A stretch of 64,000 nucleotides of DNA from UBA11986 sp963734955 (GTDB lineage: Bacteria > Bacteroidota > Ignavibacteria > UBA10030 > UBA6906), in NCBI GenBank assembly GCA_963734955.1, contig CAVTJO010000016.1, forward strand, positions 124,001-188,000, given 5' to 3'. The notes under the pieces were generated by a model. The model did no database searches, had not been told where the DNA came from, and was given only the letters and a program-made list of their open reading frames with translations. Position numbers and translations under genes: made by a program. Shown here in pieces: positions 53,654-63,341 of this stretch (positions within the stretch are counted from its first letter, which is position 1; every line of letters starts with the position of its first letter).

Positions 53654-54351
53654 CAATCCTTCCAGACATATTCAAATACAATATACGATACTGCCAGCAC
53701 AGCGCCAATATACGAAATAAGAAGAAAGAATTCACCTTGGGCTTCTTCAAAAAAAGCCCCCTCTGTCGCACGCCGTGTTCCATTAATTACTGTTAACAAG
53801 AGGGGGAGCAGGATTGGAAATGCGAGGACCGGGTAAAGAGTTCCCTTTGTATTCGCCCGCGCAATAATTGCCGCAATGATAGTCGCTGATGCAGCAAGGC
53901 CGATGCTGCCCAGTGCAACCGTTACGACGAAAATGCTGTACGTCTTGACGACGAACTCACTGATGAACGTCGAGTAGAGAACAACCACAAACAAGTTCAG
54001 GCAGACCACGAGCACAAGGTTGAAGAGCAGTTTCCCAAGCAGGACCGCGGTCGGTGAGGCAATCAATTGAAGCGTCATCGAGGTTCCCCTCTCCTCCTCG
54101 GACACAAACGTGCGGCTCAGGCCGGACATTGCGGCAAAAAATACGGCAACCCACAACATCCCTGACAATGCGTTCACCGAGGCCCCTTCGCTGCCAAGGG
54201 CGAACAAGATAACGGAAATCGTGGTGACGACGAACATCACAAGCGCGCTGATGGCATACCGGGTACGAAGCTCGGACTTCCAATCCTTCAGAAAGATTGC
54301 CAGGCTCGCCTGCCACAAGCTCTCTTTTCTTATACTATCGACTTCGCCCAA
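53653..54351 (-). CDS. ccmB: Heme exporter protein CcmB
   Basis: 232 residues, six transmembrane helices, ABC permease. Conserved FVSEEERGTSMTLQLIASP after the second helix. The start (a TTG) lies 17 bases inside ccmA, so it is tightly coupled. Works with CcmA, CcmC and CcmD. Confidence 0.92.
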   Translation of the reverse strand: MGEVDSIRKESLWQASLAIFLKDWKSELRTRYAISALVMFVVTTISVILFALGSEGASVNALSGMLWVAVFFAAMSGLSRTFVSEEERGTSMTLQLIASPTAVLLGKLLFNLVLVVCLNLFVVVLYSTFISEFVVKTYSIFVVTVALGSIGLAASATIIAAIIARANTKGTLYPVLAFPILLPLLLTVINGTRRATEGAFFEEAQGEFFLLISYIGAVLAVSYIVFEYVWKD

Positions 54352-54958
54352 GCTCTACTCTCAGATCGTACTTGTTGATATCGGAGATATCGTTGGTGGC
54401 AACCACGAGGATGCCGTCAGCCTGCTGTTGCGCCATAATTTGTTTCACCATCTCAATGCCACTGGCGTCAAGGTTTGCCATTGGCTCATCGAGGATGAGA
54501 ATTGGCGGATGATGGATGAGAGCAAACGCATATTTCACACGTTGCTTCATCCCTGATGAGAACGTCCGGACAGGATCATCAAGACGGCCTTTCAGTTGCA
54601 GGTTCTCAAGCAGCGGCTGGATTTCCGGACAGATGTGTCGCAACCCGCGGGCCGCCAGTGAGAACTGCAAATTCTCACGAGCAGAGAACTCTTCGTACAT
54701 CTGCAAATATGGCGACACGAGTCCAATAATGGAATGAAGCATCTGCATGGTGTCAAAACCATCACAGAGGGTTCTCACTTCCCCCCTTGTTGGTGTCAGG
54801 ACTCCGCTTATCATTTTCACAAGGGTTGACTTCCCCGATCCGTTCGGCCCGCTGATAAGCAGTGTATGTCCACGCTGCAACGAAAATGAGATGTCTTCGA
54901 AGATCACCCTTCTGTTGAACACCTTCGTCAGCTTATGACCGCTTAATTCGATGGTCAT
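54335..54958 (-). CDS. ccmA: ABC transporter ATP-binding protein CcmA
   Basis: 207 residues. Walker A GPNGSGKSTLVK, signature TFSSGMKQRVKYAFAL and Walker B PILILDEPMANLD are all present. The signature is the FSSGMKQR form seen in CcmA rather than the usual LSGGQ. ATP hydrolysis releases heme-loaded CcmE from CcmCD. Its ATG overlaps the stop of the secreted metalloprotease gene (ATGA). Confidence 0.94.
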   Translation of the reverse strand: MTIELSGHKLTKVFNRRVIFEDISFSLQRGHTLLISGPNGSGKSTLVKMISGVLTPTRGEVRTLCDGFDTMQMLHSIIGLVSPYLQMYEEFSARENLQFSLAARGLRHICPEIQPLLENLQLKGRLDDPVRTFSSGMKQRVKYAFALIHHPPILILDEPMANLDASGIEMVKQIMAQQQADGILVVATNDISDINKYDLRVELGRSR

Positions 54959-56655
54959 TTCCTGACGACTGCGATTTTCCCGGTGAGCGTCTGGCCTTGA
55001 ACCTCGAGGGCAAAGTAATAAACGCCGGTCTGTGCAACGTTTCCTTTGTTGGTGCGTCCATTCCAGGCAAACGCATATTGCCCCGGTCTCGGAGTCACCG
55101 GATCGATGGTTTGGTTGAACACGAGATCCATGCTTGAGGTGAGTATCGACAACTGCCCCTGGGCGGGGCCGGATATGTTCACCGGGATATAGAGATTTGA
55201 CCTCCCGTCAGAGATGAATGGATTTGGGAAGGCCACACCGGCGGGGATTGTCGAAGTAATGACACCACCTCGAACAATAGCAAACGGCGGAGACCAATTT
55301 GTTGGATCGGGAAGGAGCTTGAAATACACCCCTACCGTTGTTGAGCTGTACGATTCATCAAGGGCATGGTCGCTGAGCAGAAGAGTGTACTCATGGGCGC
55401 TCATGTCGCCAGCGGCGCCTGCTGTAAAATTGACGTTCGGAAGAATAAGCGTGAGTGTGTCATTGGCTGCTAACACCTGATGGTATCTCGAGCCGAGCGT
55501 ATTGACCGAGCCTACGAATGTCCGAAACGACTGATTGAAATCCACTGGAACCTGACTCATATAAGGATAGTGGCTCCCCTCTGGATAGTATTGCAGCGAA
55601 TCGGACCGTGAACCCGTGAAGTAGTTCCATAGAGTCCACTCTGCAAAAGCCTGACGAAATGTTGACTGGTAGATCTGGAGAGCATTGTCCATCGCCCTCA
55701 GTGGAATATCTGACTGGATTTCTTCCCATGCCCTCCGCATCGCATCCCGTCCAAATCGTTTCGCAACAAAATGCCCCCAAAGACACCTGCTGTACTCAAT
55801 CGACTGGTCAGCTTTTGTGAATGACTCGGTAGGTCGATTGAAGTGGGCCGGAAGATAATTGTAATAATCATTCACATCTGTGTACAGCACGTCCTCGAGC
55901 CATGTTGATGTAATCTCATAAAAATATTCATGACCGAACCACAGACCGTACCTGCCGATCTGAATCGCATGGTGAAGCTCGTGAGCAAGCGTGACGCGCA
56001 ACGCCGGGAGACCTCTGTTTGTCCTTGGGTAGACAAACGTGAAGTCATTGTCGATATTCATGAACGTTGTCCAGGTTCCGCCGTTTGGCTTGCTGATAAT
56101 TGGTGTTTCCCAATCGACGTATCCGTAAATCCCTGATCCCGAGGAGGTAAGATTGGAGATGTAGATGTCATACTCATTCCCACCTCCGGCCCCGTTGTCG
56201 GTTGGAGGCGGCAGATAGCCGAGTTGCTGTGTTTCAAAAGAGAGGACGTAATTTGCGATCGCCCCAACGGAGTCCGCATATGCGTCGTACGTCCCCGGAA
56301 CAGGGTTCTGATTGTCGTCGAGTAACGAAGGTGTGTTCCCGCCAACAGTGTCATAATGAATTCTAAAGAATCCGATGACGACATCTTTTTGGAGGGCAGG
56401 GCGCTGCAAAATAAGGCCCAAGTGTTCCCTCATGTCCGCACCAAGGCTGTCCCTCCTGTTCCATGCAGCTGCAACCGTCGGGAAGCCGCACTTGATGTTT
56501 TCCCCTTCGCTGATTTGTGACCCCAGGTGGTCCGAAAGAGTGCGAAAGCTCTCGTATGTATTGTGTTGTCCCGTGGAAAAGCCGGTCTCTGGACTCGTCA
56601 TGGACAGACAGAGTACAAACATCAGTGGTCCAATTTTCGGGTGTGCGATTCTCAT
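54955..56655 (-). CDS. Secreted metalloprotease (MXAN_6640-like) with FlgD-like C-terminal domain
   Basis: 566 residues. Signal peptide, then a proregion and a catalytic domain with VTLAHELHHAIQIGRYG (HExxH) followed by EITSTWLEDVLY, as in MXAN_6640-type putative metalloproteases. The C-terminal ~85 residues (FAWNGRTNKGNVAQTGVYYF) form an FlgD Ig-like domain, often found at the C-terminus of FCB secreted proteins and used as a cell-surface or type IX-like signal. It is coupled on both sides (ATGA) to ccmA and to the FG-GAP gene. Link to cytochrome maturation unknown. Confidence 0.75.
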   Translation of the reverse strand: MRIAHPKIGPLMFVLCLSMTSPETGFSTGQHNTYESFRTLSDHLGSQISEGENIKCGFPTVAAAWNRRDSLGADMREHLGLILQRPALQKDVVIGFFRIHYDTVGGNTPSLLDDNQNPVPGTYDAYADSVGAIANYVLSFETQQLGYLPPPTDNGAGGGNEYDIYISNLTSSGSGIYGYVDWETPIISKPNGGTWTTFMNIDNDFTFVYPRTNRGLPALRVTLAHELHHAIQIGRYGLWFGHEYFYEITSTWLEDVLYTDVNDYYNYLPAHFNRPTESFTKADQSIEYSRCLWGHFVAKRFGRDAMRRAWEEIQSDIPLRAMDNALQIYQSTFRQAFAEWTLWNYFTGSRSDSLQYYPEGSHYPYMSQVPVDFNQSFRTFVGSVNTLGSRYHQVLAANDTLTLILPNVNFTAGAAGDMSAHEYTLLLSDHALDESYSSTTVGVYFKLLPDPTNWSPPFAIVRGGVITSTIPAGVAFPNPFISDGRSNLYIPVNISGPAQGQLSILTSSMDLVFNQTIDPVTPRPGQYAFAWNGRTNKGNVAQTGVYYFALEVQGQTLTGKIAVVRK

Positions 56656-58859
56656 TTCAGGAAAGGGGCAAAGATAACACTGATGAAACCTTTTGATCCA
56701 TTTGCCAGAATCAGATCCCGGCTGTGTGATGATTTAATCCCGCCAATCTCAATCGATGTAACACGGTTGCCAGAACACACCGAAACCGGTGGCTCAAATC
56801 TCCGATTTCCTTTTCCGTACATTGTTAGTACCGCGTTTTTCCCCACGTCAACCCAGGTAATGTCCCTGTGCCCATCGCCGTCCGCATCCTGAATCACCAC
56901 GGCATCTTCGTCGAGAGGTTGGACGTTGCGGATGAAGTCAAGCGTGTCTTTAAATGATCCATCCTGTCGTCCATACAGAATGCCGAACGCATTGCGGGGT
57001 GGAGACATCAACAGGATGATGTCCTTGTATGGATCATCGTCGAGATAACCTGAGATGATGGAATGAACGCATGCTGTGGAATCGGGGAAGCTCAGCAGTT
57101 GCTTCACAGTCTTGAAATCAAACCCCTCGGTGGCATAAGCCGCTGACAGAGTAGATTGTTTCGTTGCCTTGTCATTGGTGACAAATAACAGATCATACCG
57201 GCCTGAATTGGAATAATCATCAACGGTTAGCGCAGTAATATACCCCGGAACGACTGGGCGAATACTCCTCTCCAGAAATTGTCCACCGCTGATCTGCCTG
57301 AAGAGGGATAGGGAGAGAGATCCGTCACGACCGCCAGCATATCTCGTCAGAAGCTCCAATTGTCCCGTTGATGAATCCCCTCTGGCAAGCACAACGTACG
57401 GAGAAGAACCGGTGGGAAGGGCAAACACCCCCGCAGCGCTGACATCATCACTGAACTTGACAACGCTGATCTTGTCCACGGTTGCGTGCGACGTTGCCAC
57501 CATAGGCTCTGTTCGCGATTCAGTATTCACAGTCTTTATAGCAACGGGTTGTTCGGGAATCGGAACAACCTGCTGCCCCGATAGTCTTCCCTTTCCCAAA
57601 TTGAGAAGCACTGAAAGCGTCGAGGAGCCCGAATTCGCCACGACGATATCCAGCAGTCCATCTCCGTTCACATCCAGCACAGCAATCCCTTTGGGCTTGC
57701 TTCCAACTCCGTAAGTTGAAGGCCATTCGATCGTACCTGACCAACGGGCATTGGCGTATCCAATGAGTCGCTTGGTCGCCTGATCAATGACAACAAGATC
57801 ACTCCTGGAATCACCATCCAGATCACACACCGAGCATCCAACGATTCCGTTGCCGGCGCCGAAGGCAACGGGTAGGCCCAGTTCTCCGTCCGATTTACCA
57901 AGGAGGACATAAATGGCACGGCCAGTGGTCACAATAAGATCCGGAATCTGATCATCGTTGATGTCCGCAAACCGGGATCTCAAGGGTGCAGATGCAAAGT
58001 TCAGGTTGCCGATGGGTTCAATCTCCCCTGTCGCATTGCAGGAGAAGAGTGAAACAAGGTTCTCCTCTGGAATGCAGACCGCAATTCGCACTGTCCGCTC
58101 TTTCGTTACTTGCGTTACAGCAATCGAAGTCGGCTCAGCGGGAAGCTCAACCGAAACCTGTTCAGTGAAAACCCCACGGCCGATGCCATAAGACAGCGAG
58201 AGTCGATTCGCGAGCCAATCCAGAACAAGGAGATCCGAAATACCATCACCGTTAAGGTCGATGGTTATGACATCGCTGACTGATAAATCGGGGAACACGG
58301 TCGGGCCGGGTCTGTAGCTTCCATCTTTTTGCCCGAGAAACGAACTGATACCCGTTCGTTTCTTCCCGAACAGCAAGAGGTCTTCCGTCTTGTCGCTGTT
58401 CAGGTCGCCAAATGCGAGATGCTGCGAACGGACATCGAGTGCTATGACTTTTTGATGGAAACCGTTGCTGACCTCTGTGATTACCAGAACACTGTCGCCT
58501 TCCTTCGAGAGCAGTCCAAATTCACTTTTGTGCTTTGGTTGCGTCGAAGCGGCAGTAATTTCTGCAGCTGTTGTGGCCAACTTGAGAACGTCAGTCTGAA
58601 CGAATTGTGCAGGAGACTTTACAGCGTAGAAGAAAACTGAAGCCGATTCCTGGTCAAGAACGGCAACATGAGAGGACGGCGAGGCATTCACGATACCAAC
58701 CGGTGTGTAACCGAGAGAAAAATCGATTGTTGGCCCGAATGATGTGGAGAGACGTTGTGAGTACGCCACGCCAGTGCAAAGCATATGAACACACAAGACA
58801 TTGCGCGCAACCTGAAGTCGCAAGAGCGATTCGAGGCGCCCGGCAAGATCAAGGTACAC
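56652..58859 (-). CDS. Secreted FG-GAP/VCBS-repeat protein
   Basis: 735 residues from the GTG at 58859; the frame is open further 5' but overlaps the thioesterase. A hydrophobic N-terminus (VLCVHMLCTGVAYS) suggests a signal peptide. It has seven or more FG-GAP-type repeats with calcium-binding loops such as DLNGDGISDLLVLD, DVNGDGLLDIVVANSGS and DADGDGHRDITWVD, forming an integrin-like beta-propeller. No enzymatic domain. The start lies 20 bases after the thioesterase stop. It may bind ligands or a partner at the cell surface. Confidence 0.82.
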   Translation of the reverse strand: MYLDLAGRLESLLRLQVARNVLCVHMLCTGVAYSQRLSTSFGPTIDFSLGYTPVGIVNASPSSHVAVLDQESASVFFYAVKSPAQFVQTDVLKLATTAAEITAASTQPKHKSEFGLLSKEGDSVLVITEVSNGFHQKVIALDVRSQHLAFGDLNSDKTEDLLLFGKKRTGISSFLGQKDGSYRPGPTVFPDLSVSDVITIDLNGDGISDLLVLDWLANRLSLSYGIGRGVFTEQVSVELPAEPTSIAVTQVTKERTVRIAVCIPEENLVSLFSCNATGEIEPIGNLNFASAPLRSRFADINDDQIPDLIVTTGRAIYVLLGKSDGELGLPVAFGAGNGIVGCSVCDLDGDSRSDLVVIDQATKRLIGYANARWSGTIEWPSTYGVGSKPKGIAVLDVNGDGLLDIVVANSGSSTLSVLLNLGKGRLSGQQVVPIPEQPVAIKTVNTESRTEPMVATSHATVDKISVVKFSDDVSAAGVFALPTGSSPYVVLARGDSSTGQLELLTRYAGGRDGSLSLSLFRQISGGQFLERSIRPVVPGYITALTVDDYSNSGRYDLLFVTNDKATKQSTLSAAYATEGFDFKTVKQLLSFPDSTACVHSIISGYLDDDPYKDIILLMSPPRNAFGILYGRQDGSFKDTLDFIRNVQPLDEDAVVIQDADGDGHRDITWVDVGKNAVLTMYGKGNRRFEPPVSVCSGNRVTSIEIGGIKSSHSRDLILANGSKGFISVIFAPFLK

Positions 58860-58878
58860 GCGAGTGGGCAAGATGAGC

Positions 58879-59355
58879 CTACCTTGAGAGGGGCTGTCGA
58901 TGCCGAAGACGGTGCTCTCTCCGGACCAGTGCCTCCTCGTAGCGACGCTTCTCGTCGTCGGTTTCCGGGATTGCCGGGGGTACAGGTACCGGAGCACCGG
59001 CATCATCGATGGCTACGAACGTAAGGTATGCATTGTTGGCCCGACGCATCCCCCTGCCTGCCAGCCCTTGCGCAGACACAACCACCCCGATTTCCATGGA
59101 CGACCGGAACGCTCTGTTCACAGACGCCTGCAAGGTGACAATCTCCCCGAGTTTGATCGGGTCGTGAAAGTTGAGCTCATCCACAGAGGCCGTTACGCAC
59201 ACGCGCCCCGAATGTCGCTGCGCAGCGATGGCGGCGGCAATATCGATCCAGTGCATCAGGCGCCCCCCGAGAAGGTTGCCAAGCTGGTTTGTATCGTTGG
59301 GCAGTACAAGTTCTGTCATGAATACCTGCGACTGCCGGACCAGCACGCCTTCCAT
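58879..59355 (-). CDS. Acyl-CoA thioesterase (YciA-like hotdog)
   Basis: 158 residues. Hotdog fold with TNQLGNLLGGRLMHWIDIA, the active-site Asp in the ASVDELNFHDPIKLGE region, and a C-terminal charged tail. YciA-type enzymes hydrolyse a wide range of acyl-CoAs. The ATG shares a base with the bamD stop (TAATG). Confidence 0.88.
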   Translation of the reverse strand: MEGVLVRQSQVFMTELVLPNDTNQLGNLLGGRLMHWIDIAAAIAAQRHSGRVCVTASVDELNFHDPIKLGEIVTLQASVNRAFRSSMEIGVVVSAQGLAGRGMRRANNAYLTFVAIDDAGAPVPVPPAIPETDDEKRRYEEALVRREHRLRHRQPLSR

Positions 59356-60191
59356 TATTGTGTCACATGTTGATGTTGCATAAGTTCACCCGTCTCTCCC
59401 CTTGCGCCGGAAGATTGTCCCGACACCTGACCACTTCCTTCCAATTCCGAGTCAATCCTCGCCTTGAGCCTATCCGCCTGTGCCTTCAAGACACTGTTGG
59501 GAAATCTGTCATAGAAAATCTGAAGAGCAATTCGCGCTTCCTCATATCTCTTTCTCAGTATCAGAACTTCCACCTTGCCAAGATGAGCCAGCGGGGCGTA
59601 TTCGGTGTCGTGATATTTGTCGATGATGTCATCAAAATAAAACAGTGAGGATTTATAATACTCCATGGTTTCATAGAGCCGGGCGGTTTCATACTCTTTC
59701 TTTGCGAGCCGCGTATTGAGCTCCATGATCTTATCAGCCGCATCACTTGAATGCTCGTTCTTCGGATAGTAATCAACGAACGATTGAAATTCGTCAATCG
59801 CCTTCCGGGTATACTGTTGATCGAGAGAGAATTTGGGTGAGAGGTCATAGTACGAAAGAGCGAGCTTGTATTGTGCCTCGGGAACAAGCGGGCTTGCAGG
59901 ATAGCTCCGTTTGAGATAACCATACTCCGTTGCGGCCACAAGATATTCCCCGCGCCTGAATCTGCACTCTGCAAGAAAGAACTGAGCAGAGTCGGCATAG
60001 GCACTTCCCTGGTTCTGAAGAGTTATAACGGTGAACTCATTAATTGCCTTCAGGTAATCTTCGTCGTCAAACAGCGCTTTGGCTTCCTTGAAGCGTTGCT
60101 CGACGGGAATTGTCTCTGTCATTTCAGATGATCCGCATCCGGCAAGGACGATAACCAAGCCTGCAAGCGCGGTGCAACTCAAATGCCTCAA
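59355..60191 (-). CDS. bamD: Outer membrane protein assembly factor BamD
   Basis: 278 residues. Lipoprotein signal peptide ending LVIVLAGC, then five TPR-like repeats (FLAECRFRRGEYLVAATEYG, YKLALSYYDLSPKF). The tail of ~35 residues is Ser/Gly/Gln-rich. BamD is part of the BAM complex that inserts beta-barrels in the outer membrane. It overlaps capA by four bases and the thioesterase by one. Confidence 0.9.
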   Translation of the reverse strand: MRHLSCTALAGLVIVLAGCGSSEMTETIPVEQRFKEAKALFDDEDYLKAINEFTVITLQNQGSAYADSAQFFLAECRFRRGEYLVAATEYGYLKRSYPASPLVPEAQYKLALSYYDLSPKFSLDQQYTRKAIDEFQSFVDYYPKNEHSSDAADKIMELNTRLAKKEYETARLYETMEYYKSSLFYFDDIIDKYHDTEYAPLAHLGKVEVLILRKRYEEARIALQIFYDRFPNSVLKAQADRLKARIDSELEGSGQVSGQSSGARGETGELMQHQHVTQ

Positions 60192-61249
60192 GGTAGCAAC
60201 TGTTGCGCCAGTGATTGAGTTGATAATGTTCTTATCCTTTCAAGTATGAGATCGGACTCATGTTTGTCATTCACAAACCCGGGTTGAAACCCAGTATGAA
60301 CCGGCAAGCAGTTGAAGGAAGAGACACGCGTTCCATGCTCGTCCTTGGATATTTCCGCGGCAAATGCAAAGCTTCTCTGAGTCCAGAAGTGGTCCGGTTG
60401 ACGGAACACGAAATTGCCCAACGAAGGCACAACGTACTTCCCTTGTTCTCTTTCCACGCCGTACGGAACGTGTGGATGGTGCCCAAGGAACAGATCTGCT
60501 CCACCCGCAATCACTTCACGCGCAAACTCTCTGGTTCTGATGGTCGCCCTGTCTGCGTACTCTTCGCCGCCGTGGTAGCTCACAATGATGAAGTCGACGG
60601 AATCCCGTACAGCACGCACGCGGGGAAGGAGTTTCCCCGTGTCTGCCGCCGCGACGTGCTTCCTCCACCACGGATCCTCAAAATTCATCACGTCGGTACA
60701 GGCAAACAGGGCCACGCGGATTCCCTTCGGCGATACAATTACAGGATCATAGATGTGCATTGAATCATCCGCGGTGCCTGCATGACGTACCGCGGCACTG
60801 TCGAGGTATCGGCTCGTCTCGCGCAGCGCCTTTACTCCATAATCAAGAGCATGATTATTCGCCGTGGACACAATCGTCACGCCTGCCTTACGCAACGCGT
60901 ACGCTCCTCCCGGAGGGCCGGTGAAGATCAGGTTGTTCCGCGGATGTTGAGTCTGCCCAGCCTGGTCCGAAAGTTGCGACTCGAGATTGGCAAAGACGAT
61001 ATCGAAGCCGGCAAATGTATCCTTCACCGCCGCAAAAGGATACAAGGTATCACCGGCAAGGATTTCCTGCCCCACACCCCTCCCAAGATTCACATCGCCA
61101 ACAGCCAGAAGTTTGATGGATGCTATGGTCGGTCGGGGAACGGGTGCCACCGCCCGATCGGGCGAGTAACGCCGCGAATGAACAGCGCTAACCCCCAATA
61201 TCACGACACATGCCAACCCACATCCGCTGAGCCACTGCCTCGCGTTCAC
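60188..61249 (-). CDS. CapA-family protein (poly-gamma-glutamate synthesis type)
   Basis: 353 residues. One N-terminal hydrophobic anchor (LSGCGLACVVILGVSA), then a CapA/PGA_cap fold: LLAVGDVNLGRG, FANLESQLSD, ANNHALDYGVKAL, VSYHGGEEYADR and FLGHHPHVPYG. These residues resemble metallophosphoesterase metal ligands. Members support poly-gamma-glutamate or capsule export, but many are of unknown substrate. The start is GTG; it follows the orphan gene by 11 bases. Confidence 0.88.
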   Translation of the reverse strand: MNARQWLSGCGLACVVILGVSAVHSRRYSPDRAVAPVPRPTIASIKLLAVGDVNLGRGVGQEILAGDTLYPFAAVKDTFAGFDIVFANLESQLSDQAGQTQHPRNNLIFTGPPGGAYALRKAGVTIVSTANNHALDYGVKALRETSRYLDSAAVRHAGTADDSMHIYDPVIVSPKGIRVALFACTDVMNFEDPWWRKHVAAADTGKLLPRVRAVRDSVDFIIVSYHGGEEYADRATIRTREFAREVIAGGADLFLGHHPHVPYGVEREQGKYVVPSLGNFVFRQPDHFWTQRSFAFAAEISKDEHGTRVSSFNCLPVHTGFQPGFVNDKHESDLILERIRTLSTQSLAQQLLP

Positions 61250-61260
61250 TCCTCGCCTTT

Positions 61261-61857
61261 CTAACTCCTTACATGGAACAACAGATACACAGCAACAGCA
61301 ATTGCACCCATGGTGACAAATGGCTCCAGCAGCGTCGAGAAAAACCCTTCCTTGGGAAGTGACCCGTGTGTTGCCGGGATTCTCACGTTTTCCAGATCTT
61401 CAATCTCGGAAGCCTGCACAACATCATCAACTGTTCTCACAATATTCTTGCTCAACACAATTGTGCCCGATCTCTTATCCACAACCTTTGCCGCATACTG
61501 CACCGTTATCGTGCGGTCGAGAACTCTTGAGCCAAAGAAACCGCTCCGCCGAACGTCGGCGTATCTGACCTGAACATATTCCAAACCCAGCTCGATGGCG
61601 TACGGGGCGGAAGGCGATGCCGTCGGTATACGCCCCCGTTTGCTCATGGCCTGCAGAACAGATCCTTCCACGTACCACGATGATTCGGCAGGATACATCA
61701 TCAACCGAACAGAATCCCCCTCCCCAACAAGCACTGACAGTGTGTCGCCCACCTCTCCGCTGAGTCTCTGAATCAATTCCAGGTTCGTTGAAGGGCGCGT
61801 GGACTCTTCTTCACCGGCAAGAAGCGTGACGTGTGCGAGCGTTACGACTGTTATCAA
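61261..61857 (-). CDS. Hypothetical exported, C-terminally anchored protein
   Basis: 198 residues from TTG at 61857. A CTG at 61875 has GGAG six bases upstream and would give a fuller signal peptide (HFIFALITVVTLAHVTLLAG), so the start is unusual either way. The middle is a beta-rich domain without recognised motifs, and the C-terminus ends in a transmembrane helix (FVTMGAIAVAVYLLFHV). It lies between the dehydrogenase and capA. The type of fold suggests a periplasmic domain held to the inner membrane. Confidence 0.6.
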   Translation of the reverse strand: MITVVTLAHVTLLAGEEESTRPSTNLELIQRLSGEVGDTLSVLVGEGDSVRLMMYPAESSWYVEGSVLQAMSKRGRIPTASPSAPYAIELGLEYVQVRYADVRRSGFFGSRVLDRTITVQYAAKVVDKRSGTIVLSKNIVRTVDDVVQASEIEDLENVRIPATHGSLPKEGFFSTLLEPFVTMGAIAVAVYLLFHVRS

Positions 61858-61906
61858 TGCGAATATGAAATGCAGGTGATTCTCCGTTACCTTAAGAGAA
61901 ACGACA

Positions 61907-63196
61907 TCATGCGTATATGCCCCTGGTCTTCAAGGTCAGCGCCACCTTTTCGATGGCCAGAACGTACGCACCAATCCGCAGTGCCACGTTATGCTTTATT
62001 GCAGTCTCGTACACCACATCAAACGCAGTTCTCATCATTCGCTCGAGACGTCGATTTACACGTTGTTCGCTCCAAAAATATCCGACCCTATCCTGAACCC
62101 ATTCAAAGTACGAGACCGTCACACCACCTGCATTCGCGAGAATATCAGGAACCACCATGATTCCTTTGCTTTGCAGAATGGGATCCGCGCTTGCAACCGT
62201 CGGACCATTTGCGCCTTCAACAATGACCTTTGCGTGAATCTTTCTGGCCACCTTTGGCGTAATCTGGTCCTCCTTCGCTGCAGGAACCAGGACGTCGCAT
62301 TCACAGGTGAGCAGATCCTCCTGAGAAATCCTTTCACCACCCTTCCACCCTTCCAGCGTTTTATGCTTCGCAACGAAGCCGATTGCATTGGCAACGTCAA
62401 TGCCGTTTTTGTTGAAGTATCCCCCCGTAACATCGCTGATGGCAATAATCTTGCACTCCACGTCTTTCAGCAATTGCGCCGAGATGGATCCCACATTCCC
62501 GAACCCCTGCACAGCCACTCTCGCATCCTTTGGCGCCATCCCAATCTTATCCAGTGCGCTCATAGTACTCACCATTACACCCCGCCCTGTTGCCTCGCGT
62601 CGCCCCAGTGAACCTCCAAGTATTAATGGCTTGCCGGTAACGACGGCATTTTCTGTCCGGCGAACGTGCATGCTATAGGTGTCCATGATCCACGCCATCG
62701 TTTGGTCGTTCGTATTCATGTCGGGAGCCGGCACGTCTCGATTGGGGCCAAAAACCTCCATCATGTTGGCAGTGTACCGTCGGGTGATTTTTTCAACTTC
62801 CACCGGGGTCAACTTCGACGGGTCGCACCGGACGCCACCCTTTGCCCCTCCGAAAGGGATATTCACGACAGCACACTTCCAGGTCATCCACGCCGCCAGG
62901 GCTTTTACCTCATCGAGCGTCACATCTGGGGCATACCTGATGCCACCTTTTGACGGACCCATGACATCATTGTGGATTACCCGGTATCCTTCGAACACCT
63001 GGATCCGTCCATCATCCATCTGGATGGGGATGGACACGATCACCTGGCGGACCGGAGTCTTAAGGTATTCATACACACCGCGATCAAGCCCAAGAATCTC
63101 GGCAGCAACATCAAACCGCTTCATCATCGATTCAAGAGGATTCTCGCGATCGATCAGAGGCGCCGGTTCCTTGTAGCTAGTATTGGGGGTGTCCAT
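61907..63196 (-). CDS. gdhA: Glu/Leu/Phe/Val dehydrogenase (glutamate dehydrogenase-like)
   Basis: 429 residues from the ATG at 63196; a GTG four codons earlier lies close behind AAAGGAG, so the start is uncertain. Catalytic block KCAVVNIPFGGAKGGVRCDP, the conserved Asp in RDVPAPDMNTN, the NAD(P) fold VAVQGFGNVGSISAQLL and VEGANGPTVASADPIL. Oxidative deamination of glutamate or reverse; a leucine-type preference cannot be excluded. It opens the long minus-strand operon. Confidence 0.93.
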   Translation of the reverse strand: MDTPNTSYKEPAPLIDRENPLESMMKRFDVAAEILGLDRGVYEYLKTPVRQVIVSIPIQMDDGRIQVFEGYRVIHNDVMGPSKGGIRYAPDVTLDEVKALAAWMTWKCAVVNIPFGGAKGGVRCDPSKLTPVEVEKITRRYTANMMEVFGPNRDVPAPDMNTNDQTMAWIMDTYSMHVRRTENAVVTGKPLILGGSLGRREATGRGVMVSTMSALDKIGMAPKDARVAVQGFGNVGSISAQLLKDVECKIIAISDVTGGYFNKNGIDVANAIGFVAKHKTLEGWKGGERISQEDLLTCECDVLVPAAKEDQITPKVARKIHAKVIVEGANGPTVASADPILQSKGIMVVPDILANAGGVTVSYFEWVQDRVGYFWSEQRVNRRLERMMRTAFDVVYETAIKHNVALRIGAYVLAIEKVALTLKTRGIYA

Positions 63197-63341
63197 CGTT
63201 AAGAGCACGGCTCCTTTCGCCGGATTGTAAGAACAGTATTCGCACTGGTGGATTGATCCACCACCGTCGAAAATGCAGTTGCAACTTACTGAAAACGAAG
63301 GTGATATTCAAGAACGCGAACAGAAAGCGTTTGGCGGGGAA

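Noticed and set aside
61991..62611. Plus-strand 206-codon frame
   Set aside because: Antisense to the glutamate dehydrogenase gene, which is complete.
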